Shown: positions 27,701 to 35,686, counted from the first letter of the stretch. The stretch is DNA of 49,279 bases from a virus (IMGVR_UViG_3300020439_000010:1-49279); one strand, 5' to 3'. The notes: generated by a model from the letters alone, not told the origin. Numbers and translations are program-made.

Positions 27701-30216
27701 CTCAAAGGTTTGAAGTTGAAAATAATAAATGGTTAGAAAAAATCAATCCTTATATAGATGGTATACCAGAAGGTAGAGATTTATTTAGGTATGCAGTAAG
27801 GAAAAGAGAACTAGGTGTAGTTCCTTATATTTCTGAACAAGTATCAAGGAAAGAGAAACCTTTTGTATATAATGAGTTTTCTAAAGAGTATATAAATAAA
27901 TTCAATGAGCTGCAAAAAGAAATAAATTGGAAAAAATTAAAAGACCAGAAGTTTACAGTGTTACTTGGAAAAGATACCGTAAGGCTTACTGGTGAGCAAG
28001 TTGTTAATAGATTGAACAATATAATTACTGACCAGTACAGACTTGTTTCAAAATGGATAAGTGGTCGTATTGACCCTGACTTAGATTTACCTAATAATAC
28101 TATATTTGAAAGAGATTATGGTCGTTTATCAGAAGGACAATCAATAAAGAAGTTTACTGAAAAATATTATAAATCTTTATTAGATGGCAAGCCTATAGAC
28201 ATGACTGTAGGATTAGATGGTTTACAATTATTATCTCATAATCAATTGTTAGGATTGTCTAGGAATCCTGAAATTAAAAAAGTATTAAGAGATCAAGCTC
28301 CTACACCAACAAGGTTTATACCTTTTGAAAGTTATTGGACTCACTTTGGAAGTCAAAACCCTAAAGAAGCTACTAAGAGATTAAATGATATTATTGAAAA
28401 GATTAGCAAAGATACTACTATTGACAAAGCTAGTAGAGAAAAAGAAATTGCTAAACAAATATATCACTTTAGACAGTTAACTAATGATTTACAAGTTACA
28501 TCAGAACTTACTACCAAGTATGCCTTGTTTGAAGAAGCTATACAAAAAATAGCTGACAAAGGTAAATTAAATAAAAATGAATTAAACAAGTTATTAAAGG
28601 CTCCTAGGATTGGCTCGCAACAAAAAAGAGATGCACATATTCCTGGATGGAGTGTTGAACCTGAGATAATGTCACAATATATGAAGAATGTTATCGATGC
28701 TTCTTATAAACAAGCTGCTCATATTATAGCTAGGTCTGATATATACAAATTTAGACAAGAGTTTTTTAAGAAAACTAAAGACGCTGATTTAACTCAAAGA
28801 TGGTCAGACTTTTACACAATGTTTGCACAGGATGCTGTAGGTTATCCACAACAAATACCAGAAAGAATATTAAATGACCCTAAAATGGGTATCAAAGGCA
28901 CACCTTATTCATGGGTGAACGATACTGCAGTCTTAAACTTTGTTAACAAGGTTCGTAAAAAATTAGGTATAAACGAAAAATACAATGTTGATGAATCTTT
29001 AAAAGATTTTGATTTTAATACTTTAAGCAAATGGAGTAACCTAGAAGCTAAGTATCAGCTTGCTACGTTACTTGCTCACCCTAAGAGTGCTGTAGCAAAC
29101 TTATATGGTGGTAGTACACAAACATTAATATCTACTGGATTTAAACATTTTAGAAATGCTAGAGACCCAAAATACCTGTCAACTTTTGTTAATGAAAAAT
29201 TTAAAAACAAAGAAGCTGTTACTGAATGGGTAAAAAGCTTAGGCGTTGTAGAGGACTTTTTATTATATGAAGCTGGTTTTAATCCTAAGTTTAGAGAAAA
29301 AAATTATAAAGATTTTTTAAGTGAATCAGTATCACTTATTAAAAAAGATTTTAATACAAGTGACCAAACTTTAAGAAGCATTGCTGCAAAATATAAAATA
29401 AGTGAAAACGCTTTTAACAAGGCTGCTTGGTTTATGCGTGTTCCTGAAAGAACACTGCGTAGAGATGCTTTTATGGCTCACTATTTACAAGCTAGAGAAA
29501 AGTTTGCAGGTGCTATACAAAAATACGATGATCCTATTTTAATTAAAATGGCTAAAGAAGGTGTTAAGTCTACACAGTTCTTATACTCTGCACCATTTAG
29601 ACCTGCATTTGCTAGGTCTGCTATGGGTAAAGCTCTTACTAGATTTCAACTATGGGCTTGGAACTCTGTTAGATTTAGAGGTGATATAATAAAAGAAGCT
29701 AGGATAAGAGGATTCAAAGAAGGTACTATGGAGTATGACAGATTTAAACGTCTTGCAGCTTTAGATTTATTAATGTTTGGACTAGCTAATACTTTTATGT
29801 ATTCTATCTTTGAAAATACTTTACCACAACCTTGGTCATGGGCACAAGATTTAGCTGATTGGTCATTTGGTAGTGAGACAGAAAGAAGTCGTGCATTCTT
29901 TGGGCAGTGGCCTCAAGGTGTTGCTCCTCTGCAAGCTATAACTCCTCCTATTGCTAGACCTTTACCAGGTTTATTTAAAGCTATTGTTGAAGATGACTAT
30001 AGTACACTAGGTGGTTATTATGCTTGGAGTATGTTGCCATTTGGTAGAGTAGGGTATGATATATTTGGTAATGTATTGCAAGGAAACAAAGGTGGATTAA
30101 TTCAGAACCCTTATAGATTTGTTGAAAAATTAACTGGTATTCCATATCAACAAATACCAAGAGAGTTAGAAAAATATAACGATGACGAAATGTTAAGACC
30201 TAGTTTTATTAAATAA
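21712..30216 (+). CDS. Giant virion protein (2834 aa) with two-barrel RNA-polymerase-like core
   Basis: It starts at GTG 21712 after GAGGGG. Residues 176-222 are Gly-rich and hydrophobic (GLIFGAGAGGAF), as in ejection proteins. A first possible double-psi barrel spans about 814-890 (STDGAIIAPEY, then GGLLGKYMIF with Lys859, then IQFIVPKSAAK). A second has VVRVP (Arg1202) and, 39 residues on, GGADLDGDKAFVFF with Asp1241, Asp1243 and Asp1245, the layout of the cellular RNA polymerase beta' active site (R-x-P...NADFDGD) and of single-chain QDE-1/YonO/crAss-phage enzymes. 'AAAQGRARLGGAVTQ' follows at about 1340. The C-terminal third has 'HPKSAVANLYGG' (near 2455) and a hydrophobic segment near 2690. 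A virion-carried RNA polymerase is my preferred reading; an ejection protein with a chance DxDGD loop is the alternative. Confidence 0.65.
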   Translation: MAVPPGFRPKLTASQVSNYKRLYDQQPDKFDENTVQAIEQHAEYYKLPFSKSNKTFLKQARSAVGQAGAGFVEGFTTFGGGGPQPENDVEAIARNLGHLAGFVGYVPTIGMKRLGLNRLAETLKALKGQSLPMQLATGAQKRAAKTVRPIFEKAIEGREASKSAALRFLQKDTTQDVVGGAFHLGVASAVSSWKGGVDQMLEGLIFGAGAGGAFRTLGNAVKTGNETADKTIRGLAGSLFQGLPSSVRGDTTPQQVYNYVLGAYFGANESPISARQSKLHIAKMRQTTDPVTGKLGVSDPELVPGFKNYSKETQDLIVKKVKEEMSPDDPAFQYEVAEAGQVPELNRKQQEIENFNIKRKADIQELDAQKGLNRGFAGEELVEINKLREDVDPQIVPEKLTRNAKEFVDDFITTKDINENIKIASEIDTKWNELVNKNMETKVNPANEMIEFVNSKYGERIAETLEGGAGERFWINLGHRKLREMPVRRLSLVNGKIEELAWDKSMATMSRAGNRKHLVHEPKIMETIYNKDYQGEKPGTSYAVLDNVIYKTRTGLRELTIPEYQRYLERMYQDFAGMKYPEAVTKAQQRVTGELSNALKERYKKDFYYYSGKGDSENLYFVKMHPLTPKKTEDINNAFNKSLSTIIRSEAVELKDKRLFRTRVKEDREAFVAKYTDPALKKEYRMSKEEAIEIYNRSYLSNILYDIRINGFQTSIDNKGVIQNLDKVLGTGYINTAKDFNKRAQILLTNGYSADPLQTKKFIEKFSKQTLEELFEKKQPADTFSFYLVKDGIGRELIKDIVVGKTPNSLTVPSTDGAIIAPEYVIKALNRQAGIPEEGGVNKSFFLSRNSTDGGLLGKYMIFPASPKLEAYMTRKKIQFIVPKSAAKAMGERIKHMGEYTYENNQPSIKNAKKFYIPIQDIKVILSETTSSKFVEPKKIPKQLWTNYSPYAFFNSKDTPFREQKQYQIEMQRIFDDMYNDLITQEVNGKKEFNDKIDILMNDPVKNEALVPELIKNIDKIGLKNLLDAIKMPGNEKFANEAYRKIHRLNDDIVNEMYAEGELTSRDLEIQRTNSGDYRSVNERILSLVDNSLAGFLHKYPRDYRMAVMRNYFIDRITRPTVENSAAARMRPYEIGMSRDMITKDLEVRDDVFYLGNQFKDMNINISGIKSIKGKNIRLGDLWGKHKDNPEAKELLEALVVRVPMDSMSGAQVLKFKGFTNTNDYGVLLHGRSMEALGGADLDGDKAFVFFGGKNPDGSGAGFKSDWKNMYRWSKNEYVKNGVEQDAKLAIDPTTKNQTYSDQLAFTETSENGIYKDIIQDRTKNPGLQYSPNVRRDISEAAAQGRARLGGAVTQSAYLRAAYAAIRNSNEGYFDYTRKVGKGTRTIRIIPKTDNLNLEAFRGRTRASIGLSSDPMNEAGLNWTSSKLLKLQADNLFTYQVLKKNKDGKMVVDKKAKITDADKLNLNIQSPVKVAMEVNNALYGKNFTTGNHHTMWEIMGKLNSVDRPKSGFYYSNNRNTFLPRIGYELRKFDWNDSVIRRISYKRIQELYKEHNANTSELNIITEALGRGSAKVPESDIVKFVYGNELHNYSTALQLSRIKNNKKLFTNSRIAKNYPNADKDDVSRSLAIKDVVSKAEDFIVKDLSDIASYKDIKKYIKDISKKDIEKISKLVDERKKNSYLMQKQDRTPEMTKSKMEDFGDVQTKARTQFETDVLIKQDRDGLSPQGKKLYDSLFLSSIWRGKIDVAKRLKDKTDPNIKETADTILDASFKTGLSKLGFASKEIPDVAVKSNLNEYQKLFDYSIERIDPKQTSKNIEVSNKIDEKIGGVSAVEDPYKNEANGKYVDELAPFEGLYKGKVFGKKEKAIVELKNHLDHYPNLLGKKFNGFIRSVTNKDINRLTLEDVEMVNRYLKEAREGTWWSNILGKPNKEIRSWYNFMFPRTIDTDVMRREIKLVQQRMPVETKEGMRIRNVQAPEGMMTKLQSVIHEAQQQGTQRFEVENNKWLEKINPYIDGIPEGRDLFRYAVRKRELGVVPYISEQVSRKEKPFVYNEFSKEYINKFNELQKEINWKKLKDQKFTVLLGKDTVRLTGEQVVNRLNNIITDQYRLVSKWISGRIDPDLDLPNNTIFERDYGRLSEGQSIKKFTEKYYKSLLDGKPIDMTVGLDGLQLLSHNQLLGLSRNPEIKKVLRDQAPTPTRFIPFESYWTHFGSQNPKEATKRLNDIIEKISKDTTIDKASREKEIAKQIYHFRQLTNDLQVTSELTTKYALFEEAIQKIADKGKLNKNELNKLLKAPRIGSQQKRDAHIPGWSVEPEIMSQYMKNVIDASYKQAAHIIARSDIYKFRQEFFKKTKDADLTQRWSDFYTMFAQDAVGYPQQIPERILNDPKMGIKGTPYSWVNDTAVLNFVNKVRKKLGINEKYNVDESLKDFDFNTLSKWSNLEAKYQLATLLAHPKSAVANLYGGSTQTLISTGFKHFRNARDPKYLSTFVNEKFKNKEAVTEWVKSLGVVEDFLLYEAGFNPKFREKNYKDFLSESVSLIKKDFNTSDQTLRSIAAKYKISENAFNKAAWFMRVPERTLRRDAFMAHYLQAREKFAGAIQKYDDPILIKMAKEGVKSTQFLYSAPFRPAFARSAMGKALTRFQLWAWNSVRFRGDIIKEARIRGFKEGTMEYDRFKRLAALDLLMFGLANTFMYSIFENTLPQPWSWAQDLADWSFGSETERSRAFFGQWPQGVAPLQAITPPIARPLPGLFKAIVEDDYSTLGGYYAWSMLPFGRVGYDIFGNVLQGNKGGLIQNPYRFVEKLTGIPYQQIPRELEKYNDDEMLRPSFIK

Positions 30217-30218
30217 GA

Positions 30219-30293
30219 AGGGGCCAAGATTGGATGCGTGTTAACCTTGACCCCTGGAGGCAGTAACTTAGGGAAAGATAATAAAACCTAAGT
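30219..30293. terminator. Bidirectional terminator region between converging operons
   Basis: Two hairpins lie between the plus-strand giant gene and the minus-strand early lobe. The first pairs 30219-30228 (AGGGGCCAAG) with 30246-30255, nine of ten positions matched. The second pairs ACTTAGG (30266-30272) with CCTAAGT (30287-30293) and overlaps the stop codon of the minus-strand gene. Position between convergent genes supports a termination role from both sides. Confidence 0.65.
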
Positions 30294-30494
30294 CACTCTA
30301 ACGAACTTTTCAAAGTACTCACAGCCTGTCTCTACTGTACATGGTTTGTTAGCTTTTTTTGAATCTATTGTTTGAAATACTGGTGCCCAGTTATTTCTTT
30401 TTAAATAATCTTTATTTATTATTATTAAACATCCTGTACAATTACCTAGATACCAGTTAGAGCATTCTAATTGTGCTTGTTTAACCTTCTTCAT
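30288..30494 (-). CDS. Small cysteine-containing protein, 68 aa
   Basis: The protein has five Cys in 'LECSNWYLGNCTGCLI' and 'KPCTVETGCEYF', spaced suitably for a metal site or disulphides, and no membrane span. It is the last gene of the minus-strand operon and overlaps the DUF3310 gene by 14 bases. The family is not recognised. It may be a small zinc-binding accessory factor. Confidence 0.6.
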   Translation of the reverse strand: MKKVKQAQLECSNWYLGNCTGCLIIINKDYLKRNNWAPVFQTIDSKKANKPCTVETGCEYFEKFVRVT

Positions 30495-30675
30495 TCTGTA
30501 TTAACAAGGTAAGATATTTTTGTGCTTTTTTCAAGTCAGTAATACCACCTTTTTCTTTGTATCTAGTTATGTATTTTATGATGTTACCTTCGCAAAAACC
30601 AAGGTCGTGACTAATTATATATTTAGTAGTCTCTATACCTCTAGTATAATACGTAGGATTTATTTGATCAGTCAT
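30481..30675 (-). CDS. DUF3310 protein, 64 aa
   Basis: The sequence 'INPTYYTRGIETTKYIISHD', then 'EGNIIKYITRYKEKGGITDLKKAQKYL', is the DUF3310 pattern (HY..gieti..i......GN.iKYi.R...k....DL.KA..YL). The family is common in phages and has been linked to nucleotide-pool or replication genes, but it has no proven reaction. I use the Met at 30675 because GAGG lies seven bases upstream and it gives the ATGACTGA overlap also seen at 40289; a Met nine codons earlier lacks this. Confidence 0.8.
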   Translation of the reverse strand: MTDQINPTYYTRGIETTKYIISHDLGFCEGNIIKYITRYKEKGGITDLKKAQKYLTLLIQNEEG

Positions 30676-30904
30676 CGCAGACCTCACAGGTACTAGGTGC
30701 ATGATTTGATAAATATGGCTCTGTTCCTTCTATTCCTGTTTCTGAGCCTACATCCACCTTATCTGATTTTACATCAACTAATGGTTGTATTTTATTTATT
30801 AACGAATCAATTTTACCTAGTTGTTTATTTTCTAAATATAATTCTGCCCTATAGTTTTGTAGTGCGGTTAGAATTATATTTCCATCTTCGTTTGTTAAGT
30901 TCAT
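30668..30904 (-). CDS. Unknown early protein, 78 aa
   Basis: The N-terminal half is helical (MNLTNEDGNIILTALQNYRAELYLENKQLGKI-type spacing, about 1-44) and the C-terminus is acidic, ending 'CEVCDD'. It is TAATG-coupled to the upstream gene and overlaps the DUF3310 start by eight bases. No family is recognised; it is accepted on packing and coupling. Confidence 0.6.
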   Translation of the reverse strand: MNLTNEDGNIILTALQNYRAELYLENKQLGKIDSLINKIQPLVDVKSDKVDVGSETGIEGTEPYLSNHAPSTCEVCDD

Positions 30905-31248
30905 TATTTCCTCCCTTTAATTTTCCAAAATTTTAACAATGGTGGAGTGTATGTTTCAGTTTCACCATTTGTGTTTTTAGGAATTTTTTTAAAATAAACC
31001 CAAGGCATTAAGATTTTATCAAAAAACTTAGCAGCCTTATTCCAAGAGAAATCATTCACATCGTCCATACCTTGACTGTATCCATGACGATATCCTCTTC
31101 TATAAGCTTGTTCTTGCCATCTTTGTCTTGCTTTATCGTCTACTCTTCTTTCGGTTTTTATTTTAAAAAACTCTTTTGTACTCATTAATCCACCTTTTAT
31201 TTCTTTAAATCCAGCAGGTGGCCAAGGATATTTTCTTCTTTCTTTCAT
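30904..31248 (-). CDS. Unknown early protein, 114 aa
   Basis: The product is basic and rich in aromatic residues. The middle has 'KARQRWQEQAYRRGYRHGYSQG', an Arg/Tyr-rich helix, followed by 'AKFFDKILMPWVYFKKIPKN'. It is coupled by TAATG to both the HNH gene upstream and the 78-aa gene downstream. No family or function is recognised. Confidence 0.6.
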   Translation of the reverse strand: MKERRKYPWPPAGFKEIKGGLMSTKEFFKIKTERRVDDKARQRWQEQAYRRGYRHGYSQGMDDVNDFSWNKAAKFFDKILMPWVYFKKIPKNTNGETETYTPPLLKFWKIKGRK

Positions 31249-31688
31249 TAGTATCTTCCTCCTTTTGCAAGTTTACGTAATACGTATTCTTGTGTTTCTT
31301 CTTTTAGTGTTTCTACCCACATTATTAATTCAATAAAATCTTTTTCATCTAGTGGGCCTTTTCTTGTGTTACAGCTTTTGCAAATCAATTGTAAATTATC
31401 TACAGTAGAGTCACCATTTTTTGCTAATGGTATTATATGGTCGCAAACCATATTTCTAATTGTAAGTTTTTTTCTACAATACTTGCAGCTTTTTCCGTAT
31501 GATTTATAAAACATCTTACGCAAATCTTCCATATCTATTTTAAATAATACGTTAGATTCTTCTGATCGTTTCTTAAGGGAGGATTTGAGACTTTGCATTT
31601 TTCTCTGTAGCTTTGTGTAAGCAATCTTCCAGTAAGTACGATGATGAGGTTCAAGTACCTCCTTGAATTTATCTTTATCATACTTCAT
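31248..31688 (-). CDS. HNH endonuclease, 146 aa
   Basis: The C-terminal part is a textbook HNH domain: CKYC (68-71), DHIIPLAKNG (Asp83-His84), DNLQ with Asn98, and CKSCNTRKG (103-111), giving the two CxxC zinc pairs and the His-Asn-Asn core of the beta-beta-alpha metal fold. The N-terminal 60 residues are basic and helical and may bind DNA. It nicks or cuts DNA; free-standing phage HNH enzymes may be homing endonucleases or take part in packaging. It sits far from terminase, within the replication operon, and an unusual hairpin abuts its start codon. Confidence 0.88.
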   Translation of the reverse strand: MKYDKDKFKEVLEPHHRTYWKIAYTKLQRKMQSLKSSLKKRSEESNVLFKIDMEDLRKMFYKSYGKSCKYCRKKLTIRNMVCDHIIPLAKNGDSTVDNLQLICKSCNTRKGPLDEKDFIELIMWVETLKEETQEYVLRKLAKGGRY

Positions 31689-31760
31689 AATTATTAGGGC
31701 TCGGCGTTGGTGTTTTTACTCACTGTCCAATTTCTTGGAACAACCGAGCCCGTAATAATT
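31689..31760 (-). promoter_or_regulatory. 16-bp stem-loop abutting the HNH start codon
   Basis: On the minus strand AATTATTA-C-GGGCTCGG (31760-31744 region) pairs with CCGAGCCC-TAATAATT (31704-31689), 16 pairs with one bulged base. The right arm ends directly at the ATG of the HNH gene. Inside the loop is a small TCCAA-GAAA-TTGGA hairpin with a GNRA loop. It fills most of the 101-base gap between the Gp157-like gene and HNH, and no ordinary ribosome site is visible just before the ATG. Confidence 0.75.
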
Positions 31761-31789
31761 TACCATCAAAATAATAATATACACAAGTG

Positions 31790-32332
31790 TTATGTGCGTT
31801 TTACTCTTTTGACTTTATTGATGTCAATACCAGGTGGCATCTCCTGTCCTGCGTTAAATGCAGCAATAGCAGCTTTTCTGGCTTTTGATTTATCTATCTT
31901 TTCAACTATCTCTACCTTTTTAAAGTCGCTATGTATTGTATGTGGATCAATGTCAACTGGACCAAACGTTTGATACAATTTGTAACGAGCTACATTAGTT
32001 TCATATACACCATCATTACCTACTTCTTCTATAACAGCAGGTAATAATTTTTTATGAAAGAAATCTTTAGTTCGTTCTAATCCTTTACGTTTGTTCTTCA
32101 ATCTGTCAATTTCATCTTTTAGTGCTTCAACTTCTGCGTCAATGATATGTTCTTTTTTATTGAGCTCTAACATGAAATGATCAACATTTTCAATCTTTGT
32201 TCTTACTTGTATTTGTAAATTGTTTTTTTGTTTTGCAAGTTCTTCAGTTCTATCTATATCTTTTTCTAACAATAATTCTTGCTCTACCTCTATCAATTCA
32301 CTAACTAGTTGAACAGTTGTTTTCTTTTGCAT
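31790..32332 (-). CDS. Gp157-family coiled-coil protein, 180 aa
   Basis: The first 100 residues are a long heptad-rich coiled coil (EIDRLKNKRKGLERTKDFFHKKL), followed by a small strand region (YKLYQTFGPVDIDP) and the close 'IDKSKARKAAIAAFNAGQEM'. This is the shape of phage Gp157 (siphovirus Gp157 family), which ends 'dK..i..al..G..vpG'. Family members lie in recombination/replication clusters and are thought to protect the phage or assist annealing, without a firm function. Its start overlaps the helicase stop by one base. Confidence 0.75.
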   Translation of the reverse strand: MQKKTTVQLVSELIEVEQELLLEKDIDRTEELAKQKNNLQIQVRTKIENVDHFMLELNKKEHIIDAEVEALKDEIDRLKNKRKGLERTKDFFHKKLLPAVIEEVGNDGVYETNVARYKLYQTFGPVDIDPHTIHSDFKKVEIVEKIDKSKARKAAIAAFNAGQEMPPGIDINKVKRVKRT

Positions 32333-34179
32333 CAGTTATCCTCCATTATTCTAAAAGTTCTACCGAGTGCTTTACTTTGTTGATATCTGATTTGTTTCTT
32401 TTTAAGTCTAAACGATGGTGTCCATTCTAAATTAACACTAAATAAATCACCGTCACTATTTTTGAATATTTCCATACGTTTACTTTTTTCATTAGATGAC
32501 CCTGTAATACCTATTACTTTCCTTGATGCATTTTCTATAGCACCGCTACCTTTAGCAGCATACAAGTCCATTATCTGACTACGTGAGTATTCTCTTGCTA
32601 CTTGAGATACTTGTATAATAATAATATCTTCGTTAACAGCTAAGTTTGATAAGTTATGACTAATGTAATTTAGTTTTTCGTATTCGCCACGTTTATTATA
32701 TGGCACTTCTACTAAATCTATATAATCTATAACTACACATTTAGGTTGCAGCTTTTGTATTTTCTCTTGGATTTGTTGTATTGTTGGGCTAATAGATTGC
32801 ATAACGATATGTTGTAGCATGTTTTCATGGTACCTGTACATATCTTTATAATTATCTACTATCTCTGTTTTAGAACAATCAGATACAATTTGTAAGTTTC
32901 TTCTGTGCATAACAAAACCTGATAACTCTAATGATAGAAATAATGTAGGTATTTGTTTATCTGTCATTATTTCATCAGTTTCTGCATTGTATGCTAATAC
33001 AATGTTTTGTGCTAGAGCTGTTTTGTTTGCACCTGTGCTACCAAAAATAGTTACAAGTTCGCCTGGATAAATAGTAGCGTCTTTATCTTGAACACCAAAC
33101 ATTTCAGCTAAATCTATTGTTCTACCTGTAAAGTCTGTTTCAAGTCTTTCTTCTAGTTCTGACTGTAAGTCTGTACTATTTTTAACATCAACTAAATAGT
33201 CTTTGCGTTTGTAATGAATACAATTTGGTTTGCAATACTTTTCCATTAGTACATCTTTACAACCAAATTTATATCCTACTTTGTATGTATCTTCTACTTT
33301 TTGATTTACAATCGCTGGTTCTAGTTGATCATTATTCCAGTGCATTAATGCAGCTTTAGTAGCCTGTGAAGGAATACCGTGTCTATTAAAATGAGATGCT
33401 ATTCGCATCAACGTATTATTCCTTGAACCTTCTTGTGGTCCAAGATTATACATTTTCTGTACACATGGTACTATATTCTTAGGCTCTACTGATGATTCTT
33501 GTAATTTAATTTTTGGCACATCTTTTATTACTTTATCTTCTAATTCACCATCACCCCATACTGATTGTCTAGTATAAGTTTTAACATTATTAAGATTCAC
33601 AGCTAGTTCTATTATTTCTTCTGCTTTCTTATTGTTTACTTGATCTAAGGTTAATGGTATTTTATAAAGACAAGATTTTTGATTAAAAGAATATGCACAT
33701 CTGTATATAGCAGTTTTGTTAAGTACGGATAAGTCTACATCACTAAGTAAATTATTAATTGTTTCTTTTACAATAAAAGGTAAGTCTGTATGTCCTTTAG
33801 GAAAATTAAAGACTTCGTTAGTTATTGTAATATGATACCCAGTGCCGCTAAAGTAAACATTATATGAATGTGACTGTACACCTAGTTCGCTTAGTTCAAA
33901 CAATACACTTCTTGTTTTATTAAGTGTATGTGCATCTGTATTTTGACCTTTATCTATGTCAATCAATATATTGTTAATATATCTTTTGCCATGAAAATTC
34001 TTAAAAGTCTTTTTTAATTGATGATATTGTTTACCTTCTTCATCATACAGATATAAGCTCTTGTATACTGCTTCATTTTTTCCGTACTTAGCTATTATGC
34101 TAGGTACATCTTCTTCAGGCACAAGGAGCCCTCTGTTACGAGGACTCCCTATAGCCATCTCATGGTAGAGACTTGCCAC
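32332..34179 (-). CDS. Primase-helicase fusion (AEP-like primase plus DnaB-type helicase), 615 aa
   Basis: The N-terminal 200 residues look like an archaeo-eukaryotic primase core: ILIDIDKG (Asp74, Asp76), SGTGYHITI (His116), then an IYRCAYSFNQKS segment. A Cys cluster (Cys307, Cys316, Cys320) may bind zinc. The C-terminal half is a RecA-fold helicase: Walker A GSTGANKTA (380-388), Walker B CVVIDYID (481-488), and the DnaB signature 'QVSQVARE...AAKGSGAIENASRKV'. It should unwind the fork and lay primers. It starts at GTG, coupled (TAGTG) to the ssDNA-binding gene. No DNA polymerase is encoded, so host polymerase would extend the primers. Confidence 0.85.
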   Translation of the reverse strand: MASLYHEMAIGSPRNRGLLVPEEDVPSIIAKYGKNEAVYKSLYLYDEEGKQYHQLKKTFKNFHGKRYINNILIDIDKGQNTDAHTLNKTRSVLFELSELGVQSHSYNVYFSGTGYHITITNEVFNFPKGHTDLPFIVKETINNLLSDVDLSVLNKTAIYRCAYSFNQKSCLYKIPLTLDQVNNKKAEEIIELAVNLNNVKTYTRQSVWGDGELEDKVIKDVPKIKLQESSVEPKNIVPCVQKMYNLGPQEGSRNNTLMRIASHFNRHGIPSQATKAALMHWNNDQLEPAIVNQKVEDTYKVGYKFGCKDVLMEKYCKPNCIHYKRKDYLVDVKNSTDLQSELEERLETDFTGRTIDLAEMFGVQDKDATIYPGELVTIFGSTGANKTALAQNIVLAYNAETDEIMTDKQIPTLFLSLELSGFVMHRRNLQIVSDCSKTEIVDNYKDMYRYHENMLQHIVMQSISPTIQQIQEKIQKLQPKCVVIDYIDLVEVPYNKRGEYEKLNYISHNLSNLAVNEDIIIIQVSQVAREYSRSQIMDLYAAKGSGAIENASRKVIGITGSSNEKSKRMEIFKNSDGDLFSVNLEWTPSFRLKKKQIRYQQSKALGRTFRIMEDN

Positions 34180-34814
34180 TAAAATACAGTATTAGCGTTT
34201 GCGGTAACGCCATTTGTTATTACTTTAGCTTGTTGAGGCTGATTTGCATCATGTTCCTTGATGTATCCATTTGCCTTCATATAGTCAATATAACTATGCA
34301 AGTCACGTTGATTATCTGGCGTGTTAACTACCATTTTAGGACAGACAGTTTGATAAGAGCGTTTAGCTTTGACGCTCCATTTGTCATAGACAAAACAATA
34401 TATACTTTTTGTTTTATCTTTATCAAAGTCCTGAGCATAGTTTTTGGTGAGGTACGATTGTATATCATCAATCGGCTCATCATCTGCTGTAACCCAGTTA
34501 CCTTGTACATCAACACCGCCATCCCATAATAATGCACTTGAAAGATAATTGATATGTTTCAGTAAGCTACTACCACCATCAATCTTACCGCTTGTATCTT
34601 TATCAAATGTACCTAACAAATTATATTTGTATGGATACTGTGATAGATCATTTTGTAAGTGCACTTCTAGAAATACATCTAAATTATCATATTTAGAATC
34701 TACTTTTCTATCTACAAAGCCAACACATGCAACTTCTTGAAAGCCTAACCAAGGTGGTGGACCCTCACTAAGTGATTGTTTGTTGTTTGTAGTTGCGTCT
34801 CCTTTATAAGGCAT
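34179..34814 (-). CDS. Probable ssDNA-binding/annealing partner, 211 aa
   Basis: It lies between the Sak4-like ATPase and the primase-helicase with TAATG/TAGTG coupling on both sides, the usual place of the ssDNA-binding partner in phages with Sak4. It has an N-terminal strand-rich region (FQEVACVGFVDRKVDSKYDN, LDVFLEVHLQN), a helical centre (SLLKHINYLSSALLWDGG) and a Gln/Asn-rich tail ending in Phe, which is reminiscent of SSB tails. The sequence does not match ordinary SSB clearly, so the function is mainly contextual. Confidence 0.5.
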   Translation of the reverse strand: MPYKGDATTNNKQSLSEGPPPWLGFQEVACVGFVDRKVDSKYDNLDVFLEVHLQNDLSQYPYKYNLLGTFDKDTSGKIDGGSSLLKHINYLSSALLWDGGVDVQGNWVTADDEPIDDIQSYLTKNYAQDFDKDKTKSIYCFVYDKWSVKAKRSYQTVCPKMVVNTPDNQRDLHSYIDYMKANGYIKEHDANQPQQAKVITNGVTANANTVF

Positions 34815-35683
34815 TATGACTCCTGTTCTTTGTATTTAAGGATTTCATTCATTACGCTATCATAATCGAACTCAAGAACTTTCTGGGCAAGTGGTTTTAA
34901 TCTGCTGCCTACAGTTCTTTCATCGTATGCTTGAAAAGAAATATAGAATTTACTATCTTCTTTATTAGCTGTAGCGTACCCAATCACATCTGCTGATGCA
35001 GTCAAGGCATATGAGAGACCACGTGGTAACTCTGGACCTAATTGACTTTTACCATCAGTTATGACTGTGCTTTTCGCATGTGATATAAGCACTAGGTTTC
35101 TGCCTAGCGATTTACATAACAATTGAAACTTTTTAATGATATCAAGATTCTTCTTTCTTGCTTGTGCCCAATCTGCACCCCATGAAGAACCTTCACCCAT
35201 TGCTGTTTGACCACGTTCATCACATACTGCAGCTTCTATCCATCTGTTAATGTGATCTATCGTGTCAATAACAATAGTATCATATGGTAATTTTTTAAGA
35301 TTTTCTTTTAAATAGAAATATACTTCTACCATACTATATACTTCCATTGGTTTACCAACTTGATCACCTGTTCTATGATAGTATTCACGTTCATCGTTAG
35401 GCACAGTTTCTATTACTGGTGTACCTTTTTCTGTTACTTGTTTTCCGTCTATCATCTTTGGTCTAGTTGGTGTGTTTAGTGATGTCACAGTTACTGTGTT
35501 TGCATTATTAACAAAGTCAGAACCTAAGTCTGTGTCTATTAATAAAACACCATCTGCTCCCTTATCACTCCATCTACTAGCTTGTGTTGTCTTACCCGTT
35601 TTGGGCTGACCGATAAAGTACCACGTCAGCCCTTTAGGTAGAGACGACCAATCTGTAGACACTTTACGTATCTTCAAATCCAT
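34814..35683 (-). CDS. Sak4-like RecA-fold recombination ATPase (AAA_24), 289 aa
   Basis: Walker A is GQPKTGKTT (25-33), and LLIDTDLGSD follows at about 47-56. Walker B is TIVIDTIDHI (135-144), then 'GEGSSWGADWAQARK' and 'NLVLISHAKS' with the sensor Ser/His. These define the phage nucleotide-binding AAA_24/Sak4 group, which promotes single-strand annealing recombination and replication restart. The start follows AAGGGA, three bases after the ThiF gene. It is directly downstream of the conjugation cassette, so it is co-transcribed with it and is a candidate target. Confidence 0.8.
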   Translation of the reverse strand: MDLKIRKVSTDWSSLPKGLTWYFIGQPKTGKTTQASRWSDKGADGVLLIDTDLGSDFVNNANTVTVTSLNTPTRPKMIDGKQVTEKGTPVIETVPNDEREYYHRTGDQVGKPMEVYSMVEVYFYLKENLKKLPYDTIVIDTIDHINRWIEAAVCDERGQTAMGEGSSWGADWAQARKKNLDIIKKFQLLCKSLGRNLVLISHAKSTVITDGKSQLGPELPRGLSYALTASADVIGYATANKEDSKFYISFQAYDERTVGSRLKPLAQKVLEFDYDSVMNEILKYKEQES

Positions 35684-35686
35684 AAG

